From HGM11416 sp034104345 (GTDB lineage Bacteria; Bacillota; Clostridia; Christensenellales; Borkfalkiaceae): a stretch of 64,000 bases of DNA. This document shows positions 1 through 7,590 of this stretch, piece by piece. Below the pieces are notes generated by a model. The model worked only from the letters and a program-made list of their open reading frames with translations, was not told where the DNA came from and made no database searches. Position numbers and translations under genes: made by a program. The stretch lies in assembly GCA_034104345.1 (NCBI GenBank), contig JAXEDY010000032.1:29838-93837 (forward strand), read 5' to 3'. Numbering within the stretch: the stretch's first letter is position 1; each line of letters starts with the position of its first letter.

Positions 1-413
1 GACAATACTTTTTTTATCATACAGCAAACCGAAGTTTTGCCGTTCGTTCCCACAACCGCTATCGTGCGCAGTTTTTTTTGCGGATTGCCGTAAAACGTTT
101 TGCACGCCTTGCTTAAAAACAAGCGCGCGTTTTTCACCACGAGATTATACGGCTTTTCGGTGCCGGATATTCCGTTTTCGGCACAAAAATTTTCAATAAT
201 TTTATCTAACGGTTTTTCCGAAACCAGAACGCGCGCGCCGTTTTTCAAAGCGTCCGGCGCATAAGTTTCGCAATTATGATTTTTTGCTTCGAAACAAAAA
301 AACATCGAGTTTTTTTTACATTCTTTGCTGTCGACGCAAACAGATGAGATTTCGATTTCTTTGATTTTTTCTTTAATTTCAAGGTTTTCGGATAAAATTT
401 CGCCAACTTTCAT
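1..413 (-). CDS. murE: UDP-N-acetylmuramyl-tripeptide synthetase (MurE), 5' part only
   Basis: Cytoplasmic Mur ligase that adds the third amino acid to UDP-MurNAc-dipeptide in peptidoglycan synthesis. Only the first ~137 codons are in the window; the rest lies beyond the left edge. The translated start (MKVGEILSENLEIKEK) is followed by the N-terminal MurE domain with the usual 'VDSKECKKNSMFFCF' stretch, a GA-rich turn, and near the edge the Mur-ligase P-loop 'VVGTNGKTS'. It is the next gene after the transpeptidase gene on the same strand, as in most dcw clusters. Whether it adds meso-diaminopimelate or lysine cannot be told because the C-terminal specificity region is missing. MurF shares the fold, but the N-terminal layout and gene order favour MurE. 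Confidence 0.85.
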   Translation of the reverse strand, partial: MKVGEILSENLEIKEKIKEIEISSVCVDSKECKKNSMFFCFEAKNHNCETYAPDALKNGARVLVSEKPLDKIIENFCAENGISGTEKPYNLVVKNARLFLSKACKTFYGNPQKKLRTIAVVGTNGKTSVCCMIKKVL

Positions 414-461
414 TTTAGTTTTCCGTTTATTGTTTATTTTTTATCCTCGGTATTTTTATCA

Positions 462-2237
462 TTAGTTGCTTTCGAATTTTCGTATATCTTTCGCGTTTAT
501 TATTCCTTCGAAAATTTCGCGGCATATAGGCGCGGCTACCGTCGAGCCGTAAGTTCCGCCAACCGGTTCGTCTACCGTTACGAGCGCCAAATATTCGGGA
601 TCGTTTGCGGGAAAAAACCCTACGAACGACATTACGTATTTGCCCGAAGCGATAACTCCGTTCTCGTATTTCTGCGCGGTTCCGGTTTTTCCGCCCACTT
701 TATAACCTTCGATATAAGCCTGTTTGCCGCTTCCGTCTTTAACGACGCCTTCTAAATACGAAGCCATAATCTGCGACGCTTTTTCGCTTATCACGCGCGC
801 TTTTTTTACGGGAACGTTTTTAGATAGAGTTTGATTTCCGTTTAAAATTTCGTCTAAAAGATAGGGCTGATAATAAATTCCGCCGTTAACAGCAGCCGAA
901 ACCGCCGCGGCAAGTTGAAGTTGGGTAACCGCTATCGTCTGTCCGAATCCTATTCGGGCAAGATCTCCGTCGGTAACGGCGCCTTTCGGAATAAGCATTC
1001 CTATCGCTTCGCCGTTTATATCTACACCGCTCACTGCGCCGAAATTGTATTTTTCGATGTATTCATACATTTTGTCTTTGCCGAGCGCGAGCGCTATATC
1101 CACAAACACGGGGTTGCAACTGTTGTTAAGTGCGGCGGCAAGGTTTTCGTTTGAGTGTTTTCCGTTAGCGTGCGTGCTCCAACACTTTATTTTTCTGCCC
1201 AAAACCACGCGGAAACGCGACGAATTGAAAATATGTTCGAGCGAAAATGCGTTTTTGTTCCCTCTTAAATACTCTTCGACGTTTGCGCTTGCCGTAACTA
1301 CTTTAAACGTAGACCCCGGCTCGTAAGAATCGCAAACGACGACGTTTCGTCCGTTGAACGTGAGTTTTTGGTTATCTTCGCGCGGAACGTCGTTCAAATC
1401 GAACGAAGGATAGCAACACAGCGCTAAAATTTTTCCCGTTTTAGGTTGCAGAACAATTACGGCGGCGCGCTTCGGCGTATATTTTAAAGCCGCCCGCTTT
1501 ATTGCGCCTTCGCATATAAGCTGAATTTCCGAATCGACCGTAAGTTTAAGCGAGTAACCGTTTTTTGCTTCGACGTAATGCGGGTTAGCGCCGACTACGT
1601 CTTTGCCCGTAAGGTCGCTTTCATATAAAATCTCACCGTTTTCGCCGCGCAGATATTCGTCGTAATACTTTTCTATTCCGGACTGCCCCGCGCCGTCTAT
1701 CGAAGTGTAACCGAGCGTTTGGCAAAGCATATCGTTAAACGGATATACGCGGGTGTTGTCGGGCGCAAAATAAACGCCGTTTAAATTAAACGCGCTAAGT
1801 TTTTTTATCGTTTCGGATTCTACCTGTCTTTTTACGGTTATTTCGCCCGAACCGTTTTTTTCGATTTTGCTTAAAAGCGCGCTTTCGTCTACGCTTAATT
1901 CTTCCGCCAGAACGCGCGACGTGTTTTTCGCGTCGGTTACGGATCGGGTGCGGATATAAACGCAATAAGTGCCTTTCGAGCCCGCAAGCAAAACTCCGTT
2001 ACGGTCGTAAATATCGCCGCGCACCGCTTTTACGGGAAGTTCTCTGGTCCACTGATCTACCGCTTTTTCCCTTAACTTTTCGCCTTTAACCACGCTTACC
2101 GAAAAAGTTTTTATTAAAATAAATAAAAAAACAGAGATTACCGCGATCAAACTCGCAAATAATCTCTTTCGTAATTTCGTTATTGAAAACGTTATATTTT
2201 GTTGTTCGTTTTTGTTTTTCGATTTTTCAGGTTTTAT
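462..2237 (-). CDS. Class B penicillin-binding protein, FtsI/PBP2B or SpoVD type
   Basis: Septal or spore peptidoglycan transpeptidase. An N-terminal membrane anchor is followed by a dimerisation domain (containing RGDIYDRNGVLLA) and a transpeptidase domain with all three active-site motifs: STFK, SCN and KTGTA. There is no C-terminal PASTA domain, so it resembles FtsI/PBP2B rather than classical SpoVD. The start is a problem: the only canonical start codon (TTG at 2150) falls inside the membrane anchor, and the frame stays open for 29 further codons to an ATA codon at 2237 that has GGGAGG (2246-2251) 8 bases upstream. I chose the ATA position because it gives a cytoplasmic lysine/arginine-rich tail before the anchor. 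It lies just after ftsL and before murE, a standard dcw order. Confidence 0.88.
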   Translation of the reverse strand: MKPEKSKNKNEQQNITFSITKLRKRLFASLIAVISVFLFILIKTFSVSVVKGEKLREKAVDQWTRELPVKAVRGDIYDRNGVLLAGSKGTYCVYIRTRSVTDAKNTSRVLAEELSVDESALLSKIEKNGSGEITVKRQVESETIKKLSAFNLNGVYFAPDNTRVYPFNDMLCQTLGYTSIDGAGQSGIEKYYDEYLRGENGEILYESDLTGKDVVGANPHYVEAKNGYSLKLTVDSEIQLICEGAIKRAALKYTPKRAAVIVLQPKTGKILALCCYPSFDLNDVPREDNQKLTFNGRNVVVCDSYEPGSTFKVVTASANVEEYLRGNKNAFSLEHIFNSSRFRVVLGRKIKCWSTHANGKHSNENLAAALNNSCNPVFVDIALALGKDKMYEYIEKYNFGAVSGVDINGEAIGMLIPKGAVTDGDLARIGFGQTIAVTQLQLAAAVSAAVNGGIYYQPYLLDEILNGNQTLSKNVPVKKARVISEKASQIMASYLEGVVKDGSGKQAYIEGYKVGGKTGTAQKYENGVIASGKYVMSFVGFFPANDPEYLALVTVDEPVGGTYGSTVAAPICREIFEGIINAKDIRKFESN

Positions 2238-2245
2238 CTTCGTGT

Positions 2246-2251
2246 CCTCCC
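2246..2251 (-). promoter_or_regulatory. Strong ribosome binding site that decides the PBP start
   Basis: GGGAGG on the minus strand directly after the ftsL stop codon. No ATG, GTG or TTG follows at a usable distance; the codon at the normal spacing is ATA (2235-2237), in frame with the penicillin-binding protein. This is why the PBP start is placed there. Confidence 0.6.
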
Positions 2252-2256
2252 GACTT

Positions 2257-2817
2257 TTAGTCGGCTTTGACCATACCCATTTCTTCGGCTCTGCGAATAA
2301 CTTCGGCGTCGGACGAAACGAATTCGTATCTCGCTTTAAGTTCTTCGGTTCTTTCGATCATTGCGGCAACGCGCGCTTCCTGCTGACTTAAACTGTCGTT
2401 CATGTTTTTAAGCAGACGCGTGTTTAAAATGATAAGCGTAAAAATGGTTAAAACGACGAGCGCGTAAACGGTAATTAAAATTTTACCTTTCGTGTTAACG
2501 CGATACTCCGAATTTTCTTCAGCCTTTTCTTCTTCTTTTTCGGCGTGGAAATCTTCGTAAAGGTATTTTCTGTCCTTCTCGTTGAATTGCATCGTGGTTT
2601 CGGAAGGATAAATGTCGGTGTTTTCGACAGGGGCGTTGAGTAATTTTTCAAAGCCGGCGGTCGAATTACGCGTTACGCGCACTTTTTCCGAGTTATTCAC
2701 GAACAAATCTTCTTGTTTATATGCGTTTCTCGCCGAGTCCATCTCGCGGTCCAACGCTTCGGCACCGTCGTATGCGGTCTTTTCTGCCGTATTATACTTT
2801 CTGTCGTTAGTTATCAT
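2257..2817 (-). CDS. ftsL: Cell division protein FtsL/DivIC-like
   Basis: Predicted bitopic divisome protein of 186 residues. A long charged cytoplasmic N-terminus is followed by one membrane segment (around residues 120-142, ITVYALVVLTIFTLIILN) and a short extracytoplasmic helical segment rich in Glu, Ala and Arg that looks like a coiled coil. Proteins of this type bridge early and late division proteins and sit with DivIB/FtsQ and FtsB. The start at 2817 is chosen for the AAGGAGAG ribosome site just upstream; an upstream in-frame start exists but would add a basic tail with no ribosome site. The identity rests on topology and on its place between rsmH and the class B PBP, since FtsL sequences are poorly conserved. 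Confidence 0.8.
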   Translation of the reverse strand: MITNDRKYNTAEKTAYDGAEALDREMDSARNAYKQEDLFVNNSEKVRVTRNSTAGFEKLLNAPVENTDIYPSETTMQFNEKDRKYLYEDFHAEKEEEKAEENSEYRVNTKGKILITVYALVVLTIFTLIILNTRLLKNMNDSLSQQEARVAAMIERTEELKARYEFVSSDAEVIRRAEEMGMVKAD

Positions 2818-3007
2818 ATTATCTCTCCTTATAAAATATTCGCGTTTTTTAAAGCGGTTTTTTTCACGCTTCTTTCGAGCGAACGCACCCGCCCGCAAAG
2901 ACACTTCCCCTTAAAAGCATCTTCGGCATCGACCTTTATATATTTTTAATTTCAAATAAAATAGTTGTTTTCGTTTAAAATTTTTCGGCTTAAACAAAGC
3001 CCGTCCG

Positions 3008-3940
3008 TCAAAGCTTTTCGGCTACGCGCAACTTCGCGCTTAAACTGCGTTTGTTTTGCTCGCATTCGCTTTCGCTTGCCGACAGCGGTTTTTTCGTTAT
3101 AAGTTTAACGATTTCTTTTCTGCCGCAAACGCAAACCGGTAAACTTCTGTCGCAAGTGCAACCCGTCGCTAAATCCGCAAACGTGTGTTTTACTATTCTG
3201 TCTTCGAGCGAATGAAAGGTTATAATCGCTATTCTTCCGCCCTTTTTCAGTTTAAGAACGATGTCTCGTATGGCTTGTTCTAACCCGTCGAGTTCGCCGT
3301 TCACTTCGATTCGTATCGCCTGAAACGTTCGCTTTGCCGGGTGGCCGTCGCGTTTGAATTTTGCGGGAATGCTTTCGTCGATTATTTCAACGAGTTCGCC
3401 CGTGGTTTCTATCGGCCTTATTTTCCTCTTTAAAGCGATGTTTTTTGCGATTTTATCCGCAAATTTTTCTTCGCCGTAAAGTTTTAAAATTTTCGCCAAC
3501 TTTTTTTCGTCGTATTCGTTTACCACTTCGAACGCCGAAAGTTTTTGCTCGCGGTTCATTCTCATGTCGAGCCGCGTGTTTTCCGCCATATACGAAAAAC
3601 CGCGTTCGCGTTCGTCGAGTTGATAACTCGAAACGCCTAAATCGAGCAGCGCGCCGTCTATTTCGGAAACGCCTAAATCGCTTATTACGTTTAAAAAATT
3701 TTTAAAGTTATCGTGAACTAAAACGAATTGCTTTTCAAAGCCCGAAAGCCGCTTTTCGGCGGCCTTTATCGCTTCTTCGTCGAGATCCGTCGCTATCAGC
3801 CTTACTAAGGGCGCGCTTTCTAAAATAAGGCGCGAATGGTTTCCGCCGCCGAGCGTTCCGTCGAAATACGTTCCGCCCTTTCTTACGTTAAGGGATTCAA
3901 CGCTTTCTTTTGGCATTACCGGCACATGGCAAAATTCCAT
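3008..3940 (-). CDS. rsmH: 16S rRNA (cytosine(1402)-N4)-methyltransferase RsmH (MraW)
   Basis: S-adenosylmethionine-dependent enzyme that N4-methylates C1402 in the decoding centre of 16S rRNA. The 310-residue length is normal. Visible signatures are HVPVMPKESVESL at the N-terminus, the AdoMet-binding loop TYFDGTLGGGNHS, 'DGALLDLGVSSYQLD', 'RGFSYM', 'LDMRMN', and the C-terminal 'FHSLEDRIVKH' motif. A four-Cys stretch (CTCDRSLPVCVCGRK) near residue 265 resembles the Cys cluster seen in many RsmH proteins. A ribosome site AAAGGATG precedes the ATG. It follows mraZ after an unusually wide gap of about 207 bases in which I see no gene. Confidence 0.96.
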   Translation of the reverse strand: MEFCHVPVMPKESVESLNVRKGGTYFDGTLGGGNHSRLILESAPLVRLIATDLDEEAIKAAEKRLSGFEKQFVLVHDNFKNFLNVISDLGVSEIDGALLDLGVSSYQLDERERGFSYMAENTRLDMRMNREQKLSAFEVVNEYDEKKLAKILKLYGEEKFADKIAKNIALKRKIRPIETTGELVEIIDESIPAKFKRDGHPAKRTFQAIRIEVNGELDGLEQAIRDIVLKLKKGGRIAIITFHSLEDRIVKHTFADLATGCTCDRSLPVCVCGRKEIVKLITKKPLSASESECEQNKRSLSAKLRVAEKL

Positions 3941-4147
3941 TCTTTCATCCTTTCGTCGCTTGACAGCGGCGGCTCGCTATCTTCTACTTCTTACTTAATC
4001 TTTACTTATCTCTTACCAAAAATAAGTTTCTTACCAAAAAATCAATTTTTTTAGTTTTCGTTTGATAACTTTATTATATTTTCAACGCAAAACCGATTTT
4101 TGCGCTTTTAAACAAGATTTGTTTAACCAAATAATTTAAACGATAAA

Positions 4148-4582
4148 TTATTTTATTCTGTCCGACAGGATCTTCATGCTTGCGGCAAACGATTTTTGTT
4201 CGCGCTTTTTTAAGCGCGTCGATTTATTCATTATCGCAAGATGATCTATCATACCTACCGTTACGAGGTCTTTTTCAAGCCCTGCGTCGGTAACCAAAGT
4301 ATCGGGAAGAGCAACCCTGCCTTGTTTATCTTCGGTGGCGTTATACATCGACGACATATATTCCATCAAAGCGGCTTGTCCTTCTTCGTCGAACTCGCTT
4401 ATCGCGTCGCGGTATTTTTTTGTGCGTTCTTCGGCTACTTCCTTAGGATATACGTTGATTACGCCGTCAAACCCCTTGGCAAAAACGTATTCGCCCTTAA
4501 ACACGTCTGCCGACTTGAATTTGGGCGGTATCCTTATTCTGTTTTTGTCATCCTTTTGATGTTCGTATTCACCGAAAAACAT
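4148..4582 (-). CDS. mraZ: Transcriptional regulator MraZ
   Basis: DNA-binding protein of 144 residues that heads the division/cell-wall cluster. It has the AbrB-like swapped-hairpin repeats: N-terminal MFFGEYEHQKDDKNRIRIP and the second copy around residues 75-95 (TEDKQGRVALPD). MraZ is known to form a ring-shaped oligomer that binds tandem repeats in its own promoter and controls the dcw genes; such repeats are visible here just upstream. The ribosome site before the ATG (CAGGG) is weak, which would fit low expression. Function is well supported by sequence and position. Confidence 0.95.
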   Translation of the reverse strand: MFFGEYEHQKDDKNRIRIPPKFKSADVFKGEYVFAKGFDGVINVYPKEVAEERTKKYRDAISEFDEEGQAALMEYMSSMYNATEDKQGRVALPDTLVTDAGLEKDLVTVGMIDHLAIMNKSTRLKKREQKSFAASMKILSDRIK

Positions 4583-4616
4583 ATAAATTTCCCTGTCTCG
4601 ACTTTTCTATATTCAC

Positions 4617-4658
4617 ATTTTATCACAATCGCTATCCAAAATCAACCATTTTTAACCC
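4617..4658 (-). promoter_or_regulatory. mraZ promoter with three 10-bp-spaced MraZ boxes
   Basis: On the minus strand, -35 TTGATT (4640-4645) and -10 TAAAAT (4617-4622) are 17 bases apart. Overlapping and preceding the -35 are three short repeats, GGGTT (4654-4658), TGGTT (4644-4648) and TGGAT (4634-4638), spaced exactly 10 bases. This matches the known MraZ operator plan of three TGGGN-like repeats with 5-base spacers. Seen: sequence and spacing. Inferred: autoregulation by MraZ. Confidence 0.6.
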
Positions 4659-4683
4659 TTTTTAACATTTTTTATTATTTTTT

Positions 4684-5514
4684 TTACATCAAACTTAAAA
4701 ATAGGCTTTTCATGCGCTTTTTTCCGCTGCCAATAAATTTAATCCGCCCGCCGAAAAGGCTTTTTTGTGTAAAGTTTTTCGTTTTGTTTTGCTTTTCCGG
4801 GTTATTTTCCGTTTTAAATTGACTTAAAAACCGCCCTAATTCGACCACCGTATTTTCGCTTCCGTCGTAAAAAACGGCATTTTTAAAAACCTTTTCAAAC
4901 TCGCTTTTTATCAAAATGTAGTGCGTACACGAAAGAAAAACGGTTTTAAATTTTTCGGCGCACAAATTTTCGCCTGAATCTATTTTATAATTACGGTTTG
5001 TTTTTGTTATATTTTTTTCGATTTGCTTTGCCAAAGTTTTTTGCGGAAAAACCGAGCATTTCCCGTTTTTTTCCGATTTTTTTATTTCTTTTTCGCCTGC
5101 TGTTGCCGCCGTGCAGAACAAAGCGCAGTTTTCAGCCGTATTTTTTTGTGCGTTTAAAACTTTAAAATCCGGCTCGACGAAAAAGCAAGGTATGCCGCAT
5201 TTTAAAAATTCGCTTTTTCCCACGCGCGACATCGTGTTACACGCAACAACCAGAGCAATCGCCCCGTTTTTAATCGCTTTTTCGGCATTTTTTTTGCAAA
5301 ACGCGCGGATTTGATTTTCGGTTTTGTTCCCGTAAGGCACCGACGCGCAATCCGAAACATATAAAAAATTAACGTTTTTAAATTTGCTTTTTAATTTTTT
5401 TAAAATAGCAAGCCCGCCCGCTCCGCTATCCGTCACGGCAACGAAGGCAAAGCGTTTATTTGCGATTTTTCGTTTATTTTTGTAACCTTTTAAAGCGGCG
5501 TTTTCTGTTTTCAT
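4684..5514 (-). CDS. murI: Glutamate racemase
   Basis: Cofactor-independent racemase that makes D-glutamate for peptidoglycan. The protein of about 276 residues has both catalytic-cysteine motifs: 'VVACNT' in the first half and 'LSCTHY' in the second, as well as 'DSGAGGLAIL' near the N-terminus and 'VSDCASVPYG', all typical of MurI. The first ~25 residues are lysine/asparagine-rich and the last ~50 are basic and unlike the family core; the true start may lie nearer the DSGAGG motif, but no better start codon with a ribosome site is visible. It is transcribed towards mraZ and sits beside the wall cluster, in keeping with its role. Confidence 0.85.
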   Translation of the reverse strand: MKTENAALKGYKNKRKIANKRFAFVAVTDSGAGGLAILKKLKSKFKNVNFLYVSDCASVPYGNKTENQIRAFCKKNAEKAIKNGAIALVVACNTMSRVGKSEFLKCGIPCFFVEPDFKVLNAQKNTAENCALFCTAATAGEKEIKKSEKNGKCSVFPQKTLAKQIEKNITKTNRNYKIDSGENLCAEKFKTVFLSCTHYILIKSEFEKVFKNAVFYDGSENTVVELGRFLSQFKTENNPEKQNKTKNFTQKSLFGGRIKFIGSGKKRMKSLFLSLM

Positions 5515-5610
5515 AACGCATAAATCCCGCTCTATAATATGATTATCAAATAAATTTGTTTTATTTTTATATAAAATATCTTATTTTTGCAAATTAAGGC
5601 GGTTTTTTTC

Positions 5611-5639
5611 TTGCCAAAACAAAAATTATATGCTAAAAT
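5611..5639 (+). promoter_or_regulatory. rpsT promoter
   Basis: TTGCCA (5611-5616) and TAAAAT (5634-5639) with a 17-base spacer ending in TGC, an extended -10. The rpsT start is about 37 bases downstream. Confidence 0.75.
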
Positions 5640-5675
5640 AATCGTTAGTCAATAAGCAATTAAGGAGAACATAAA

Positions 5676-5942
5676 GTGCCTAATATTAAATCCGCTAAAA
5701 AACGCGTAATAGTATCCGAAAAGAAAACCGCGGAAAACAAAAGCGACAAATCGATCGTTAAAACCGCTTTAAAGAAAATGAACGCCGCTATCGCAGCAGG
5801 CGACGTGCAAGCAGCAAAAGCTACCTATCAAGAAGTTTGCAGCGTTTTAGACAAAGCAGTTGCCAAGGGCATTATGCATAAAAATACCGCGGCTAACAAA
5901 AAATCGGGCTTTGCCGTAAGAATCAACGCGTTAAACGCCTGA
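5676..5942 (+). CDS. rpsT: 30S ribosomal protein S20
   Basis: Primary 16S rRNA-binding protein of the small subunit. It has 88 residues, the usual length, and starts with GTG behind a strong AAGGAG. The N-terminus MPNIKSAKKRV and the C-terminal helix (NTAANKKSGFAVRIN) are hallmark S20 sequence. It stands alone between its own promoter and a terminator, as S20 genes usually do. Confidence 0.97.
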   Translation: MPNIKSAKKRVIVSEKKTAENKSDKSIVKTALKKMNAAIAAGDVQAAKATYQEVCSVLDKAVAKGIMHKNTAANKKSGFAVRINALNA

Positions 5943-5949
5943 AATTTTT

Positions 5950-5977
5950 CTTCCGTTATTTAAGCGGAAGTTTTTTT
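5950..5977 (+). terminator. Terminator after rpsT
   Basis: CTTCCG (5950-5955) pairs with CGGAAG (5965-5970), followed by TTTTTTT. Confidence 0.8.
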
Positions 5978-6000
5978 GTCGGGCAAAAAATTTCGTGCGG

Positions 6001-6050
6001 ATTCGAATAAATTCGAATAATATTTTTTAAATTACCGATTATATAATCGG
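6001..6050 (+). promoter_or_regulatory. trxA promoter region with tandem and palindromic motifs
   Basis: ATTCGAATAA is repeated head-to-tail at 6001-6010 and 6011-6020; each copy contains the 8-base palindrome ATTCGAAT, and the copies are one helical turn apart. Downstream, CCGATTATATAATCGG (6035-6050) is a perfect 16-base palindrome that contains the likely -10 TATAAT (6042-6047). There is no good -35, which would fit an activator-dependent promoter. The regulator is unknown. Confidence 0.5.
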
Positions 6051-6074
6051 ACGTTTATTCCGGAGATAATTTAT

Positions 6075-6392
6075 ATGAAACCTATCGAACTGACAAAAAA
6101 AAATTTCGCCGAAACGGTTATTAACTCCCCTGTTCCCGTTCTCGTTGATTTTTGGGCGACTTGGTGCGGACCATGCAGAATGATTTCGCCGGTCGTTGAA
6201 AAAATCGCCGAAACAGCCGACGGATTTACCGTGGGCAAGGTGAACGTAGACGAACAGGAATCGATAGCCGTCGATTATCAGATTGCGGCAATCCCTACTC
6301 TGCTTGTTTTTAAAGGCGGAAAGGTCGTTAAAAAAAGCGTGGGGCTTGCAAGCGAAGAAGAAATTCTTGAAATGATAGCTTCGGCAAAATAA
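6075..6392 (+). CDS. trxA: Thioredoxin
   Basis: Small cytoplasmic protein-disulfide reductase, 105 residues. It carries the active site WCGPC in 'VDFWATWCGPCRM', the cis-proline loop 'AAIPTLLVFKGG' and the typical start 'ELTKKNFAETV'. It would be reduced by thioredoxin reductase and serve ribonucleotide reductase, peroxidases and methionine sulfoxide reductases. GGAG lies 9 bases before the ATG. It is a single-gene unit with a promoter region full of repeats and a terminator about 85 bases after the stop. Confidence 0.97.
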   Translation: MKPIELTKKNFAETVINSPVPVLVDFWATWCGPCRMISPVVEKIAETADGFTVGKVNVDEQESIAVDYQIAAIPTLLVFKGGKVVKKSVGLASEEEILEMIASAK

Positions 6393-6475
6393 TTTAACAG
6401 ATCACACTCTTGTTCCTAAATATATTTTTAAATATATTTTTCATCAAGTAATCATCTACTTCTTACCAAAAAAAA

Positions 6476-6513
6476 GAAAAACCGTGCGGATAACTCCGTT
6501 CGGTTTTTCTTTT
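6476..6513. terminator. Bidirectional terminator between trxA and manA
   Basis: GAAAAACCG (6476-6484) pairs with CGGTTTTTC (6501-6509); A- and T-rich flanks on both sides suit both the plus-strand trxA and the minus-strand manA. Confidence 0.75.
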
Positions 6514-6591
6514 ATCTTTTTTATTTTGTTTTATCTGATTTTACGCTCGCATTTTTAAGTGCGTTTTTTGTTTGTTTACGGCTTTTTTTAT

Positions 6592-7503
6592 CTATTCCGC
6601 GGTTATCAGAACGTCGGCTTCGCCCGAAAGCGCAAATTTTTCGCCGAGCGGAATATAAAAGCAATCGCCGGCACAAAAAGGCTTATCGTTAATTTTTCCG
6701 CCGCCTTTTATCACGTTTATAACGGTAAACGAATCGTCGTTTACACCGCAAAATTCGCGCGAAAGAAGTAATTCTTTAAGCGAAAAATATTTACATTTCG
6801 TTAAAAGCCTTATTTTTCCGCCTCTAACGTTTTTATACTTTTCGGTTCCCGTTTTATCGTTAAATTTATTAAAGTCGATAACTTCAACCGCTTTATCGAC
6901 GTGCAGTTCCCTTAATTTTCCGTCGGCGCCGCGGCGGTTATAATCGTAAACCCTGTATGTGATATTGCTGTTTTGCTGAACTTCGCAAATCACGCACCCC
7001 GCCCCTATCGCATGCACGGTTCCCGAATTTATAAGATAGCAATCGCCCGCTTTTACGGGGATAAAATTGAGCAGTTCTTCCACGCTTCCGCTTTTTACTT
7101 TTTCTAAAAATTCGCTTTTATTCGTATCGCGTTTAAAACCGCAATATATGCCCGCGCCTTTTTCTGCCGAAATTATATACCACGCTTCGGTTTTTCCGAG
7201 CGAATTCTCATGTTTTAAGGCGTATTCGTCGCTTGGATGCACCTGAACCGACAAATTGTTTTTCGCGTCGATATACTTAATTAAAACGGGAAAATCTCCG
7301 CCTTTTTTATCTACGGTATACGCATGCGATTTTAAATATGCGGCAAAATTTTCGGCGCCGTTTTCTATAAGCGACGCGCCGTCTTTATGAATCGACGCAG
7401 TCCAACATTCGGCAACTATTCCGTCGGCTTTTACGCCGAACAAAGTTTTTAATTTTTCGCCGCCCCACAAATAATCTTTTGTTACAGGTAACAGTTTAAT
7501 CAT
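6592..7503 (-). CDS. manA: Mannose-6-phosphate isomerase, class I
   Basis: Zinc enzyme interconverting mannose-6-phosphate and fructose-6-phosphate. The 303-residue length is that of the short Bacillus-type ManA. Visible motifs are 'KDYLWGGEKL', 'LSVQVHPSDEYAL', 'GKTEAWYI', and the metal/substrate loop 'INSGTVHAIGAGCVICEVQQ'; the cupin fold His and Glu residues (VHPSD, TVHAIG) are present. GGAG precedes the ATG by 7 bases. No PTS or GDP-mannose genes are adjacent, so it may serve either mannose entry or supply of mannose-6-phosphate for glycans. Confidence 0.92.
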   Translation of the reverse strand: MIKLLPVTKDYLWGGEKLKTLFGVKADGIVAECWTASIHKDGASLIENGAENFAAYLKSHAYTVDKKGGDFPVLIKYIDAKNNLSVQVHPSDEYALKHENSLGKTEAWYIISAEKGAGIYCGFKRDTNKSEFLEKVKSGSVEELLNFIPVKAGDCYLINSGTVHAIGAGCVICEVQQNSNITYRVYDYNRRGADGKLRELHVDKAVEVIDFNKFNDKTGTEKYKNVRGGKIRLLTKCKYFSLKELLLSREFCGVNDDSFTVINVIKGGGKINDKPFCAGDCFYIPLGEKFALSGEADVLITAE

Positions 7504-7590
7504 AATTTTTCTCCGTTTACGCCCTTCAACTTTAATTTTTTACAAACGACTTTCGGTTTTTAAATTTTTTTGCTTTAAAATTTTTTTATT

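Noticed and set aside
915..1326. Plus-strand open frames over the PBP gene
   Set aside because: Shadows of the coding frame; no ribosome site and no recognisable domain.
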